Part shown: piece by piece, positions 27,330 through 36,177 of the stretch
Position numbering within the stretch: position 1 is the first letter of the stretch
Layout of the letters: each line of letters starts with the position of its first letter
Origin: Romboutsia sedimentorum
GTDB lineage: Bacteria > Bacillota > Clostridia > Peptostreptococcales > Peptostreptococcaceae
Length of the DNA: 64,000 nt
Assembly: GCF_030131845.1 (NCBI RefSeq)
Contig: NZ_JASKYM010000003.1
Location: forward strand, 186,001 to 250,000
Direction: 5' to 3'
The notes under the pieces: model-generated
The model's input: only the letters and a program-made list of their open reading frames with translations
Databases searched by the model: none
What the model was told of the DNA's origin: nothing
Position numbers and translations under genes: made by a program

Positions 27330-28301
27330 ATGACATTTGTATTAAATAAAATACATAAGGCTGTTAACTGGAATAAAGAAGATGATAACTTCACACAGGC
27401 TTTTTGGGAACAAAATGTAAAACAGTTTTGGTTACCTGAGGAGATATCTGTTTCTAAGGATATTAAAGTATGGAATGAACTAAGCAGTAAAGAAAAAGAA
27501 TTATATAAAAAAGTACTGGCAGGGCTAACGTTATTAGATACAAAGCAAGGAAATAATGGAATCCCATCTATGATGAATTTAACAGATAATCTTCAAAGAA
27601 AAGCTGTATTATCATTTATGGGAACTATGGAAGAAATACATGCTAAAAGTTATTCATCTATATTTATGACATTGCTTTCAAACAATGAAATAGATGAATT
27701 ATTTAAGTGGATTGAAACAGAACCTACATTACAAAGAAAAGCTGAGTTAATATTAAAGCATTACGAAAATACTGAAGATGAAGAAAACTTATATTTATCA
27801 ATGGTTGTTAGTGTATTTTTAGAGAGTTTCTTATTTTATTCGGGATTTTTCTATCCTCTATATTTAGCAGGACAAGGCAAAATGATTGCTAGTGGAGAAA
27901 TTATTTCTCTTATACTTAGAGATGAATCCTTGCATGGCAAGTATATAGGGCTTTTATCACAAGAAATATATAATTCATTTGATAGAGAAGATAAGTTAAG
28001 ATTAAAGAATAAAATGTATGAGATTTTATGTAGCCTTATGGAAAATGAGATAGAATATACTAAATGCATATATAAGGAAAGCATCTTAGAGGAAGATGTT
28101 ATTAATTTTTTACAATATAATGCAAACAGAGCTTTAGAGAATTTAGGGTTTGAGGAACTTTATCATATAGAAAATATAAATCCAATAGTACTAAATGGGT
28201 TAAGTACAGAAACTAAGAATCATGATTTCTTTTCAACTAAAGGTAATGGATATCAAAAGGGAATTTATGAAGAATTAGAAGATGAGGATTTTATAGTTTA
28301 G
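27330..28301 (+). CDS. nrdF: Class Ib ribonucleoside-diphosphate reductase, beta subunit
   Basis: 323 residues. The dimetal and radical residues align with those of E. coli NrdF with an offset of 3: Asp70 (LLDTKQG), Glu101, His104 and the radical Tyr108 (EEIHAKSYSS), then Glu in FLESFLFY and Glu/His in RDESLHGK. A tyrosyl-radical enzyme is therefore expected. NrdF needs the flavodoxin NrdI to build the manganese cofactor; no nrdI or nrdH is in this locus, so they must lie elsewhere. Confidence 0.92.
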   Translation: MTFVLNKIHKAVNWNKEDDNFTQAFWEQNVKQFWLPEEISVSKDIKVWNELSSKEKELYKKVLAGLTLLDTKQGNNGIPSMMNLTDNLQRKAVLSFMGTMEEIHAKSYSSIFMTLLSNNEIDELFKWIETEPTLQRKAELILKHYENTEDEENLYLSMVVSVFLESFLFYSGFFYPLYLAGQGKMIASGEIISLILRDESLHGKYIGLLSQEIYNSFDREDKLRLKNKMYEILCSLMENEIEYTKCIYKESILEEDVINFLQYNANRALENLGFEELYHIENINPIVLNGLSTETKNHDFFSTKGNGYQKGIYEELEDEDFIV

Positions 28302-28517
28302 GTTATTAGACTATAAGTTTTAGCAATCTATAAATATAAGTTAGAGTAGATAGTGAATATAACCTTAAATTTATATATGCAGATTAAAAATTTGAGAGAG
28401 AATTATATAATGATTGGCTTAAAATTTAAAATATTTACTGAAAAATGCGAAATTAGAAGAAACATGTTATAATATAGGAAAATAAAATTAAGTATTTTAA
28501 GAAAGAGGAATAGACAT

Positions 28518-29603
28518 ATGAGATTTAAAATACCTAAATACACTCATCCAAATTTTGATACAGCAATATTTAAATGTGCACCAAATGTAAAATGTAAGAT
28601 AGTTGAAAAAGATTGTGTTGCACCAGATAATTATCATGCAATGTCGATTTACCCAGAGTACTTCAAAATAAATGGAGAATGGGTTTTAGCACAAGAAACA
28701 AGAATGGACTGTGTAGCAAGGTTAAATAATAAGGGAAAAATAGAAATCGTAGAATTTAGACATTTAAGAGTAGGGGACAGTATTATAGTAGGAAGAACTG
28801 AAGATGGTAGCGAAGGTATATATTTACACGTTAGTGGATTTAAGGATGATAAGGTAGAAAAAGAAGCATTTGCATTTAGAGGAGTAAGATCAAGAGAAAC
28901 TTCTCAAACTATGGATTATGATAATTTATTTGAACTTTTAAAACATGAAAAAGAAAATGGCTATGTAGTTTGGGTAATGGGGCCAGCTGCAGTATTTTCA
29001 CAAGGTGCTAGAGATTCGTTAACTAAGTTAATAAATTCTGGATATGTCAATGCATTTTTAGGAGGGAATGCAGTAGCAACTCATGACTTAGAAGCAGGAA
29101 TATATCATACTGCTCTAGGACAAGATATATACACTCAACACTCAGTGAAAGATGGTCATTACAACCACTTAGATTTATTAAACAAAGCAAGAAAATATGA
29201 TTCAATAGAAAAATTAATAGAAGAAGAAAATATTACTTCTGGACTAATACATTCTTGTATAGCTAACAATGTTCATATCGTATTAGGAGGATCAATAAGA
29301 GATGATGGACCACTTCCAATAGTTATACCTAATGTATATGAGGCTCAAGAAGAAATGAGGAAGCATATAAGGAAGGCTACTACAGTTATTTGTATGGCAA
29401 CTCAGTTACATACAATAGCTACTGGAAATATGACTCCTTCATTTAGAGTTGTTGATGGTAAAGTAAGACCGTTATACTTTTATACTATAGATACTTCGGA
29501 GTTTGCAGTTAACAAGTTAAGAGATAGGGGTAGTTTAACTGTTAGAACCATGATAGCAAATGCACAAGATTTTTTACAGAGATTAGCTGATAACTTAGAA
29601 TAG
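28518..29603 (+). CDS. TIGR00300/LOR-SDH-family protein, probable ornithine cyclodeaminase (archaeal type)
   Basis: 361 residues. The sequence matches the TIGR00300 family, whose archaeal and cyanobacterial members (C-terminal half of AgrE/ArgZ) turn ornithine to proline and ammonia with NAD. An N-terminal LOR/SDH-type domain (DNYHAMSIYPEYF, RMDCVARLN) is followed by a Rossmann-like part (GGNAVATHDLEAGIYHTALG, cut) and GGSIRDDGPLPIV. It is a single-gene unit with a TATAAT at about 28470 and a terminator after it. The activity is assigned by family and would offer a direct ornithine-to-proline route useful for Stickland fermentation. Confidence 0.75.
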   Translation: MRFKIPKYTHPNFDTAIFKCAPNVKCKIVEKDCVAPDNYHAMSIYPEYFKINGEWVLAQETRMDCVARLNNKGKIEIVEFRHLRVGDSIIVGRTEDGSEGIYLHVSGFKDDKVEKEAFAFRGVRSRETSQTMDYDNLFELLKHEKENGYVVWVMGPAAVFSQGARDSLTKLINSGYVNAFLGGNAVATHDLEAGIYHTALGQDIYTQHSVKDGHYNHLDLLNKARKYDSIEKLIEEENITSGLIHSCIANNVHIVLGGSIRDDGPLPIVIPNVYEAQEEMRKHIRKATTVICMATQLHTIATGNMTPSFRVVDGKVRPLYFYTIDTSEFAVNKLRDRGSLTVRTMIANAQDFLQRLADNLE

Positions 29604-29621
29604 TAAATCTAAACAGTAATT

Positions 29622-29680
29622 GCAAAAAAGATATAGATAAGTTTGTTTAAATACAAATGCACCTATATCTTTTTTATTAT
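29622..29680. terminator. Bidirectional terminator between the TIGR00300 gene and tetR
   Basis: AAAAAAGATATAG (29624-29636) pairs with CTATATCTTTTTT (29663-29675); A- and T-rich flanks serve both convergent genes. Confidence 0.8.
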
Positions 29681-29695
29681 TCTACTTATACAATT

Positions 29696-30301
29696 TTACT
29701 TAACACTATTAATAACCTCAGGAATTGCCTTTTTTAACAACAAAGTATAAATTTCTAAAATATCATCGTTATTAGCTATATCAACGCCAATTAAATTTTG
29801 TAATATCAGTCCATCTATAGTTGCCAATAATACACAACTTAAAGCATTTACCTTAGATATTGTCATATCTTTATAAGTTAAAGTTAATAATTGAGCAACA
29901 TCTATTATCCATGTATTATATTTAACTATCATCTTGTTTTTAATTTCTTCATTGCCCTCTATGCCTAGAACTGTTAAATATAACTGTATCTTATTTTCTG
30001 AGTCTTTTTCAAATCTATCAATAAAACTTTTCAATACATTATCTAAAATATCAGAATTCATAGTTTCACAATTTACAGTTTTATCATGAATATATTCTTC
30101 TAGTATTTTATGTGACTCGCTAAGAGATGTATCCATAACTTCATATAATATTTCTTCTTTATTTTTATAATGGTGATATATAGATCCAGTAGTTACACCT
30201 GCAAGTTTACTTATTTCTCTTACAGAAGCTTGTTGCAGACCTTTTTCACTTATTAATTCTTTTGCAGATTTTAAAATTCTATCTTTACCTTTAAGGTTCA
30301 T
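29696..30301 (-). CDS. TetR-family repressor
   Basis: 201 residues. N-terminal TetR helix-turn-helix (ILKSAKELISEKGLQQASVR, then GVTTGSIYHHYKNKEEIL); the C-terminal half is a ligand-binding/dimer domain of no recognised subtype. It is divergent from the membrane protein/flavoenzyme operon, and a perfect 24-bp palindrome sits on that operon's transcription start. The family and layout indicate a repressor released by a small, probably hydrophobic ligand. Confidence 0.9.
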   Translation of the reverse strand: MNLKGKDRILKSAKELISEKGLQQASVREISKLAGVTTGSIYHHYKNKEEILYEVMDTSLSESHKILEEYIHDKTVNCETMNSDILDNVLKSFIDRFEKDSENKIQLYLTVLGIEGNEEIKNKMIVKYNTWIIDVAQLLTLTYKDMTISKVNALSCVLLATIDGLILQNLIGVDIANNDDILEIYTLLLKKAIPEVINSVK

Positions 30302-30344
30302 TAACTGTCACATCCTATTATACATTAATTTATATACACTAATA

Positions 30345-30373
30345 AATATACTCAATTGGATTGTTATAGTCAA
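30345..30373 (-). promoter_or_regulatory. tetR promoter
   Basis: On the minus strand TTGACT (complement of 30368-30373), a 17-base spacer and TATATT (complement of 30345-30350), 44 bases upstream of the tetR start codon. Confidence 0.65.
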
Positions 30374-30403
30374 TTTAATCATCTTTTATGATAAAGAATC
30401 TAA

Positions 30404-30432
30404 TTGACAAGTGGTGTGTAACATTCTATACT
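30404..30432 (+). promoter_or_regulatory. Strong promoter of the membrane protein/flavoenzyme operon
   Basis: TTGACA (30404-30409), a 17-base spacer and TATACT (30427-30432), almost perfect consensus. The expected start of transcription falls at about 30439, on the first base of the operator palindrome. Confidence 0.85.
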
Positions 30433-30438
30433 CTTATT

Positions 30439-30462
30439 AAAACATAACGTACGTTATGTTTT
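30439..30462. promoter_or_regulatory. TetR operator: perfect 24-bp palindrome
   Basis: AAAACATAACGT is followed at once by its exact complement, centre between 30450 and 30451. It begins 7 bases after the -10 box, where a bound repressor would block RNA polymerase. Confidence 0.85.
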
Positions 30463-30493
30463 GTTAAAAAGTAAACAGAAAAGGGGAGAAATT

Positions 30494-31327
30494 ATGGATA
30501 CTAGTGTTATAAAATGTGCTGCATCGATGCTTGTTTATTTTACCGTACTTATTTTAATTGTTGAATTTATGCGTACTAAGCATCGTGCCGCTAGTGTTAT
30601 TTGGGTATTATCATTATTAACATTTCCGTTATGGATAATGGGGGGAGTTGAAGGATGGTTTCGTTGGGCTAAAATACTTAGTGTAATTCTTCCAACTATC
30701 ATTGTAGGATTTTGCAGGGTTTCTAATGTTGAAGATAGAAAGGGAAAAACGTGGGAATTCTTCCAAAAGCCTTGGATTTTATGGTTTGTTTATTGTATTT
30801 TATTCCTAAATATATTTGAAGCAACTATGAAGGATGTTGATTTAGGAAATTATGCAAATGCTGCATGTGGATTCCTATTATGTGTTACTATTCCTTTTGC
30901 TCCAAAGTTTTGGGAATATGAAAAATCAGGTAAAGGTGATTTAATAGTTTATACTAGTTTTGCATGGAACTTCTTATATACGACATGGAATCTTTGTTTT
31001 GTATATGGTGAAAGTCCAAATTATTTTGCAAGTTCAGTGTGTATATTATTAGCGGCTGAATTATATCCATTATTCAAAAGAAGACATGAGCTGTATATTA
31101 CAGCTAGGGTATATACATTAGCTACTCATATGATACTTAGATCTTGTTTTGGTGGAGTTATTTTAAAACTTATGGATTCAACATCATGGTTTAGTCCAAA
31201 TGTTTTATCAACATGGGGAGTAATAAATCTTGTTTTAATAATTCCATTTGTATTTTGGCATATGTGGCAACTTCATACTGGAAAAGCAGATGAGAGCTTC
31301 CGTAGAACTAAGCCAAGCACAACTTAA
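30494..31327 (+). CDS. Polytopic membrane protein of unknown function (DUF5692-like)
   Basis: 277 residues with about seven to eight hydrophobic helices and many aromatic residues (WFRWAK, FWEYEK, WFVYC). The ATG at 30494 follows AGGGGAG; an upstream in-frame start would place the ribosome site inside the gene. The sequence resembles the uncharacterised DUF5692 family as far as I can recall it. It is the first gene behind a TetR-controlled strong promoter and is followed by a large Fe-S flavoenzyme, so it could bring in, or hold in the membrane, the compound on which that enzyme acts (inference). Confidence 0.65.
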   Translation: MDTSVIKCAASMLVYFTVLILIVEFMRTKHRAASVIWVLSLLTFPLWIMGGVEGWFRWAKILSVILPTIIVGFCRVSNVEDRKGKTWEFFQKPWILWFVYCILFLNIFEATMKDVDLGNYANAACGFLLCVTIPFAPKFWEYEKSGKGDLIVYTSFAWNFLYTTWNLCFVYGESPNYFASSVCILLAAELYPLFKRRHELYITARVYTLATHMILRSCFGGVILKLMDSTSWFSPNVLSTWGVINLVLIIPFVFWHMWQLHTGKADESFRRTKPSTT

Positions 31328-31458
31328 TATATAAATTAAAAAATATATATGATTATTAATAATTATATATATTTTTTAGGCATAGATAATATTAGAAAAT
31401 AAAGTATTTTGAATTTATAAGCAACAACCTAAATCAAATTTAAATGGGGGAAGTCTCT

Positions 31459-34149
31459 ATGGTTAATGAAAAGGTATTGGAACTGGCAAATAAAATTAGT
31501 AAAGTAAAACGTAGTTCAAAGAAAGAAATCAAGCCTAATGACTGGGAATATAAAGTTTTAGAGCCTGTAGTCACAGAAGAGATGGCAGAAATAGCACTTT
31601 GTTTGGAGTTTCGTAAGCCTATGTCAGCAGAGGAAGTTGCATCTAAGTGTGGTAAATCTGTAGAAGAAACATCTAAAATATTATGGCAATTAGCAATTGA
31701 TGGAATAGCTTTTGTTAATGAAATTGATGGGGTAGATAAATATTGGTATGAGATTTGGGTGCCTGGACATATGGAAACCATAGTTAACCATCCAAACAGA
31801 GAAAACATTAAAGATTTTAAACAAATTGCAGAAGCTTTTGAGGGATATGGATGGAAAAAAGCTCCTATAACAGCTGGTGTCTTTCCTGTAGGGACTGGTG
31901 CTATGCGTGTTATACCTATTGAAACAGCAATTGAAGGAGAAACAAGAAGGGCATCATATGAGGAAGTTTCTACTTACTTAAATGAGAATACTTTATTCTC
32001 TGTTTCAAATTGTTCTTGCCGTACATCGAGAGAGGCTATGGGAGAAGGTTGTGGTCACTTGAAGGAAGATATGTGTATACAACTTGGGCATGCGGCTGAA
32101 TACTATATACGTACAGGTAGAGGTAGAAAAATTACTCGTGAAGAAGCTTTTGACATTATTAAAAGAGCTGAAGAAAATGGATTAATGCATCAAATACCAA
32201 ATACAGATGGTCCAGGAAAAACGCATGCTATTTGTAACTGTTGTGGTTGTTCATGCTACGCTACTAGAATAGCAGGACTGTTCAATAATAATGATATGGT
32301 ACGTTCAAACTATGTTTCTAAAGTAGATAAAGATAAGTGTGTTGCTTGTGGAGAATGTGTAAGTGTTTGTCCAGTCAATGCATTGAAATTAGGTCAAAAA
32401 CTATGTACTAAAACACCAATTGTTGAGAAAAAAAGAGTAGACTTTGCACACAACACAGAGTGGGGCGAAGATAAGTGGAATATTGATTATCGTACAAATA
32501 GAGAAAACGTTGTCGAAACTGGAACTAGTCCTTGTAAAACAAATTGTCCAGCTCATATATCAGTTCAAGGATATATTAAATTGGCTTCTCAAGGTAAGTA
32601 TAAAGAGGCACTTGAACTTATTAAACGAGAAAATCCATTCCCAGCAGTATGTGGGCGTATTTGTCCAAGAAAATGCGAATCTGAATGTACAAGAGGGGAT
32701 ATTGATGAACCAGTTGCTATAGATGAAATTAAAAAATTTATTGCAGAACAAGATTTAAATACAGATAGCCGTTATGTACCAAAATTAATGCATGAATATG
32801 GGAAAAAAATTGCTGTTGTCGGTGGTGGACCATCAGGATTATCATGTGCCTTTTACTTAGCGACAGATGGTTATAAGGTAACAGTTTTTGAAAAACAGAA
32901 AGTACTTGGTGGAATGTTAACACTTGGAATACCATCATATAGATTAGAAAAAGAAGTTATAAATGCAGAAATAGATATTTTAAGAGAACTTGGAGTAGAA
33001 TTTAAAACTGATGTTGAAGTTGGTAAAGATGTAAGCCTTAAAGAACTAAGAGGTGAAGGATATGAAGCATTCTATGTTGCAATTGGAGCTCAGCTAGGTA
33101 GAAAACTTGGTATAGAAGGCGAAGATTCAAAAGGTGTTATTACAGGTGTTGATTTCTTACGTGAAGTAAATTTAGGAAATGAAATGAAACTTGAAGGGGA
33201 TATAGTTGTAATTGGTGGAGGTAATGTTGCCATAGATGTTGCAAGAACAGCTACAAGAGTAGGAGCTTCAAAAGTTGATATGTTCTGCCTTGAAAGTAAA
33301 AAAGAAATGCCAGCACTTGAAGAAGAAATTGAAGAAGCATTAGGTGAAGATATTATAATTAATAATTCTTGGGGGCCTAAAAGAATCCTTCAAGAAAATG
33401 GTTGTGTTGTAGGTATAGAATTTAAAAAATGTATTTCGGTTTTAGATAAGGATGGAAGATTTAGTCCTGTGTTTGACGAAAATGAAACTAAAATTGTAAA
33501 GGCAAGCCATATTCTGATTTCAGTAGGTCAAGGTATGGATTGGAGTAGTTTGTTAGAAGGCAGTAAAGCAGAATTAAACCCTAACAATACAATAAAAGCA
33601 GATTCATTTACTTTACAGACAGGAGAGCCAGATGTATTTGCAGGAGGAGATGCTTTTACAGGTCCAAGATTTGCTATAGATGCTATTGCTTCAGGTAAAG
33701 AAGCTGCTATATCAATCCATCGTTTTGTTCATCCTGGACAGAGTTTAGTTTATGGACGTGATAGAAAATCATATCATGCATTTGATAAAGAAAACTTAAC
33801 TTTAGAAGGATATGATCATATTACCAGAGAGAAAATAGATCATGTAGAAGGAGCTAAGTCAAAAGAAACATTTAGAGATTTACGTTCTACATTTACACAA
33901 GATCAAATAAAAAAAGAGACAGAACGTTGTCTTGGATGTGGTGCTACAACTACAGATGAATATCAGTGCATAGGATGTGGTGCATGTACAACTAGATGCA
34001 AGTTTGATGCGATTACACTTCATAGAAAATATGATGCAAAAAGTGTACCGATTGAAGAACTTAAGCCAATAATTGTTAAAGCTACTATTAGACGTAAAGG
34101 TGTAATAGCTGCTAGGAAATTCAAGAAAATATTTGTAAAAAATTCTTAA
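31459..34149 (+). CDS. Multi-domain Fe-S flavoprotein oxidoreductase (GltD-like core)
   Basis: About 896 residues from the ATG at 31459, which follows GGGGGAAG; an ATG at 31444 is in frame but overlaps that site. In order: a winged-helix-like N-terminus with unusual cysteine sets (CSCRTSREAMGEGCGH, CNCCGCSC), a ferredoxin motif CVACGECVSVCP near residue 295, a GltD-type Fe-S domain (SPCKTNCPAHI, CGRICPRKCESECTRG), FAD site VVGGGPSGLS and NAD(P)H site VIGGGNVAIDVART, then two more cysteine clusters (CLGCGA, CIGCGACTTRC). It should move electrons between NAD(P)H, flavin and several Fe-S centres. Substrate unknown; TetR-controlled with the membrane protein upstream. Confidence 0.85.
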   Translation: MVNEKVLELANKISKVKRSSKKEIKPNDWEYKVLEPVVTEEMAEIALCLEFRKPMSAEEVASKCGKSVEETSKILWQLAIDGIAFVNEIDGVDKYWYEIWVPGHMETIVNHPNRENIKDFKQIAEAFEGYGWKKAPITAGVFPVGTGAMRVIPIETAIEGETRRASYEEVSTYLNENTLFSVSNCSCRTSREAMGEGCGHLKEDMCIQLGHAAEYYIRTGRGRKITREEAFDIIKRAEENGLMHQIPNTDGPGKTHAICNCCGCSCYATRIAGLFNNNDMVRSNYVSKVDKDKCVACGECVSVCPVNALKLGQKLCTKTPIVEKKRVDFAHNTEWGEDKWNIDYRTNRENVVETGTSPCKTNCPAHISVQGYIKLASQGKYKEALELIKRENPFPAVCGRICPRKCESECTRGDIDEPVAIDEIKKFIAEQDLNTDSRYVPKLMHEYGKKIAVVGGGPSGLSCAFYLATDGYKVTVFEKQKVLGGMLTLGIPSYRLEKEVINAEIDILRELGVEFKTDVEVGKDVSLKELRGEGYEAFYVAIGAQLGRKLGIEGEDSKGVITGVDFLREVNLGNEMKLEGDIVVIGGGNVAIDVARTATRVGASKVDMFCLESKKEMPALEEEIEEALGEDIIINNSWGPKRILQENGCVVGIEFKKCISVLDKDGRFSPVFDENETKIVKASHILISVGQGMDWSSLLEGSKAELNPNNTIKADSFTLQTGEPDVFAGGDAFTGPRFAIDAIASGKEAAISIHRFVHPGQSLVYGRDRKSYHAFDKENLTLEGYDHITREKIDHVEGAKSKETFRDLRSTFTQDQIKKETERCLGCGATTTDEYQCIGCGACTTRCKFDAITLHRKYDAKSVPIEELKPIIVKATIRRKGVIAARKFKKIFVKNS

Positions 34150-34183
34150 ATATGAAAAAATTAAATAAAAAATAAAAAAGTGA

Positions 34184-34212
34184 TTGACAATATTTATAAT
34201 AATATATATAAT
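34184..34212 (+). promoter_or_regulatory. Consensus promoter of the met S-box operon
   Basis: TTGACA (34184-34189), 17-base spacer, TATAAT (34207-34212): a perfect consensus, about 40 bases before the riboswitch. Confidence 0.88.
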
Positions 34213-34252
34213 TTGTTTAACACTTAATGAAAAAACGAAAAATTAAATAAGA

Positions 34253-34360
34253 AACCTTATCAAGAGAGACCGAGGGAATGGCCCGGTGACGTCTCAGCAA
34301 CCTACCGATTTTGGTGTGGTGCTAATTCCACAGGATTGAATAAATTCTGAAAGATGAGGG
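34253..34360 (+). ncRNA. SAM-I (S-box) riboswitch
   Basis: The S-box core is plain: CTTATCAAGAGAG, GGGAATGGCCC, GACG...CAGCAACC and the closing GATGAG that pairs with CTTATC to form P1. Bound SAM should stabilise P1 and let the terminator at 34385 form. ATGAGGGGAAG (34354-34364) can instead pair with CTTCTTCTCAT (34388-34398) as antiterminator. It controls metNIQ and the M20 hydrolase gene. Confidence 0.96.
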
Positions 34361-34384
34361 GAAGCATATTAATATATACATTAA

Positions 34385-34421
34385 AATCTTCTTCTCATAT
34401 TGAGAAGAAGATTTTTTTTTA
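34385..34421 (+). terminator. S-box-controlled terminator
   Basis: A 13-base perfect stem (34385-34397 with 34401-34413), 3-base loop, then T9. Its 5' arm overlaps the antiterminator partner of the riboswitch. Confidence 0.93.
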
Positions 34422-34449
34422 TTTAAATTTACAAAAGGAGGGCACAAAA

Positions 34450-35517
34450 ATGATTTCGCTTAGAGATATAAGAAAAGTTTATTTATCGGATAATAGCCGA
34501 GTAGATGCAATAAGAGGAGTGAGTCTTGAAATTGGAGAAGGAGAAATTTGTGGAATAATTGGATTTAGTGGAGCAGGAAAGAGTACACTTGTACGTTGTA
34601 TAAATTTATTAGAAAATCCAACTTCAGGCAAAATTTTTGTAGGAAATCAAGAACTAACAGCCCTTTCACCAAAAGAATTAAGAGAAGCTAGAAAGAATAT
34701 AGGTATGATTTTTCAACATTTCAATTTAATGCAATCCAAAACTGTATCTAAAAATATAGCTTATCCACTAAAAGGAAGTGGATTGAGCAAAGAACAAATT
34801 AAAAAAAGAGTATCTGAGCTTTTAGAATTAGTTGGATTGAGTGATAAAGCTAATAATTATCCTACTCAACTAAGCGGAGGGCAAAAGCAAAGAGTTGCAA
34901 TAGCAAGAGCACTAGCTAATAATCCTAAAGTTTTATTATGTGATGAAGCTACATCAGCACTTGATCCACAAACTACTCAATCTATACTTAGTTTACTTAA
35001 AGATATTAATAAAAAGCTTGGATTAACTATAGTTATAATTACTCATGAAATGCATGTAGTAAAAGAAATTTGTGACAATGTTGCTGTTATGGAAAATGGA
35101 AATATAGTAGAGCACGGAGATTTAATTCAGATATTTACTAAGCCTAAGGTAAAAGTAACAAAAGATTTTATAGCAACTATATTCCAAGAAAATAAAATTT
35201 ATGAATTGTTAGAAAAAGACTACTTTAGAAATGAAATAAGAAAAGACGAAGTATTAGCTAAAATAGTATTTGTTGGTCAAAACACAGGACAAGCATTTAT
35301 TTCTAAAATATCAAGAAAATTTAAAATAGATGCAAGTATATTATTTGGAAATATAGAGATAATTCAAAACACGCCGATAGGATATTTAGTTGTAAAACTA
35401 AGTGGACAAATAGAAAATATTTTAAATGTAGAAAGCTATCTTAAAGAAAATAATATAGAGTTGGAGGTAATAAAAAATGGAACATTTAATAGCAAGTATA
35501 CTACCCAATGTAGTTAA
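34450..35517 (+). CDS. metN: Methionine ABC transporter, ATP-binding protein
   Basis: 355 residues from the ATG at 34450, which follows AAAAGGAGG; the upstream open frame runs through the terminator hairpin and is not coding. Walker A GFSGAGKST, signature LSGGQKQRVA, Walker B LLCDEATSALDP, and a C-terminal NIL domain (about residues 265-345) that binds methionine and shuts the transporter. With MetI and MetQ it imports methionine under SAM-riboswitch control. Confidence 0.95.
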   Translation: MISLRDIRKVYLSDNSRVDAIRGVSLEIGEGEICGIIGFSGAGKSTLVRCINLLENPTSGKIFVGNQELTALSPKELREARKNIGMIFQHFNLMQSKTVSKNIAYPLKGSGLSKEQIKKRVSELLELVGLSDKANNYPTQLSGGQKQRVAIARALANNPKVLLCDEATSALDPQTTQSILSLLKDINKKLGLTIVIITHEMHVVKEICDNVAVMENGNIVEHGDLIQIFTKPKVKVTKDFIATIFQENKIYELLEKDYFRNEIRKDEVLAKIVFVGQNTGQAFISKISRKFKIDASILFGNIEIIQNTPIGYLVVKLSGQIENILNVESYLKENNIELEVIKNGTFNSKYTTQCS

Positions 35518-36157
35518 ATTATATCCTGAGATGATAGAAGCATTACTTGATACTTTATATATGGTCTCTATATCTGGAATAATATCAACTTTAATAGGTT
35601 TTCCAATAGGAGTAACCCTTGTGATAACTAGAAAAGGAGGTATTTTAGAAAATACATTAATAAATAATTTAATAGGAAAAGTAATAAATATTTTTAGATC
35701 GATACCATTCATCATTTTATTAGCTGCAATAATGCCTATTACAAAATTTATCGTAGGAACTACAATAGGGATACAAGGGGCTTTGGTCCCATTGATATTT
35801 GGATCAGTACCTTTTGTAGCAAGACAAATAGAATCGGTATTATTAAACATTGACAGTGGGGTGATAGAAGCAGCCCAAGCTATGGGTTCAAGTCCACTTG
35901 AAATAATATATAGAGTTATGTTAGCAGAAGGATTAGGAGGAATCGTATATGCAATTACAATTACAACAGTAAGTTTAATAGGTCTATCAGCAATGGCTGG
36001 AACTGTTGGTGGAGGTGGTCTTGGAGATTTTGCAATAAGATATGGATATCAGTATTTCCAAACCGATGTAATGACAGTTACAGTAATAATATTACTTATT
36101 TTAGTAAATATTGTTCAAGGTTTTGGAGACTTATTACTTAGAAAATTAAAACATTAA
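35477..36157 (+). CDS. metI: Methionine ABC transporter, permease
   Basis: 226 residues with five membrane helices and the permease loop EAAQAMGSSPLEIIYRVMLAE (shortened). The ATG at 35477 follows TTGGAGGT and lies inside metN, so the two genes overlap by 41 bases. Standard length for MetI. Confidence 0.93.
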   Translation: MEHLIASILPNVVKLYPEMIEALLDTLYMVSISGIISTLIGFPIGVTLVITRKGGILENTLINNLIGKVINIFRSIPFIILLAAIMPITKFIVGTTIGIQGALVPLIFGSVPFVARQIESVLLNIDSGVIEAAQAMGSSPLEIIYRVMLAEGLGGIVYAITITTVSLIGLSAMAGTVGGGGLGDFAIRYGYQYFQTDVMTVTVIILLILVNIVQGFGDLLLRKLKH

Positions 36158-36177
36158 AATATATTAGGAGGTTCATC

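Noticed and set aside
34354-34449. N-terminal extension of MetN from 34354
   Set aside because: This stretch is the S-box antiterminator and terminator; the true start at 34450 has its own AAAAGGAGG.
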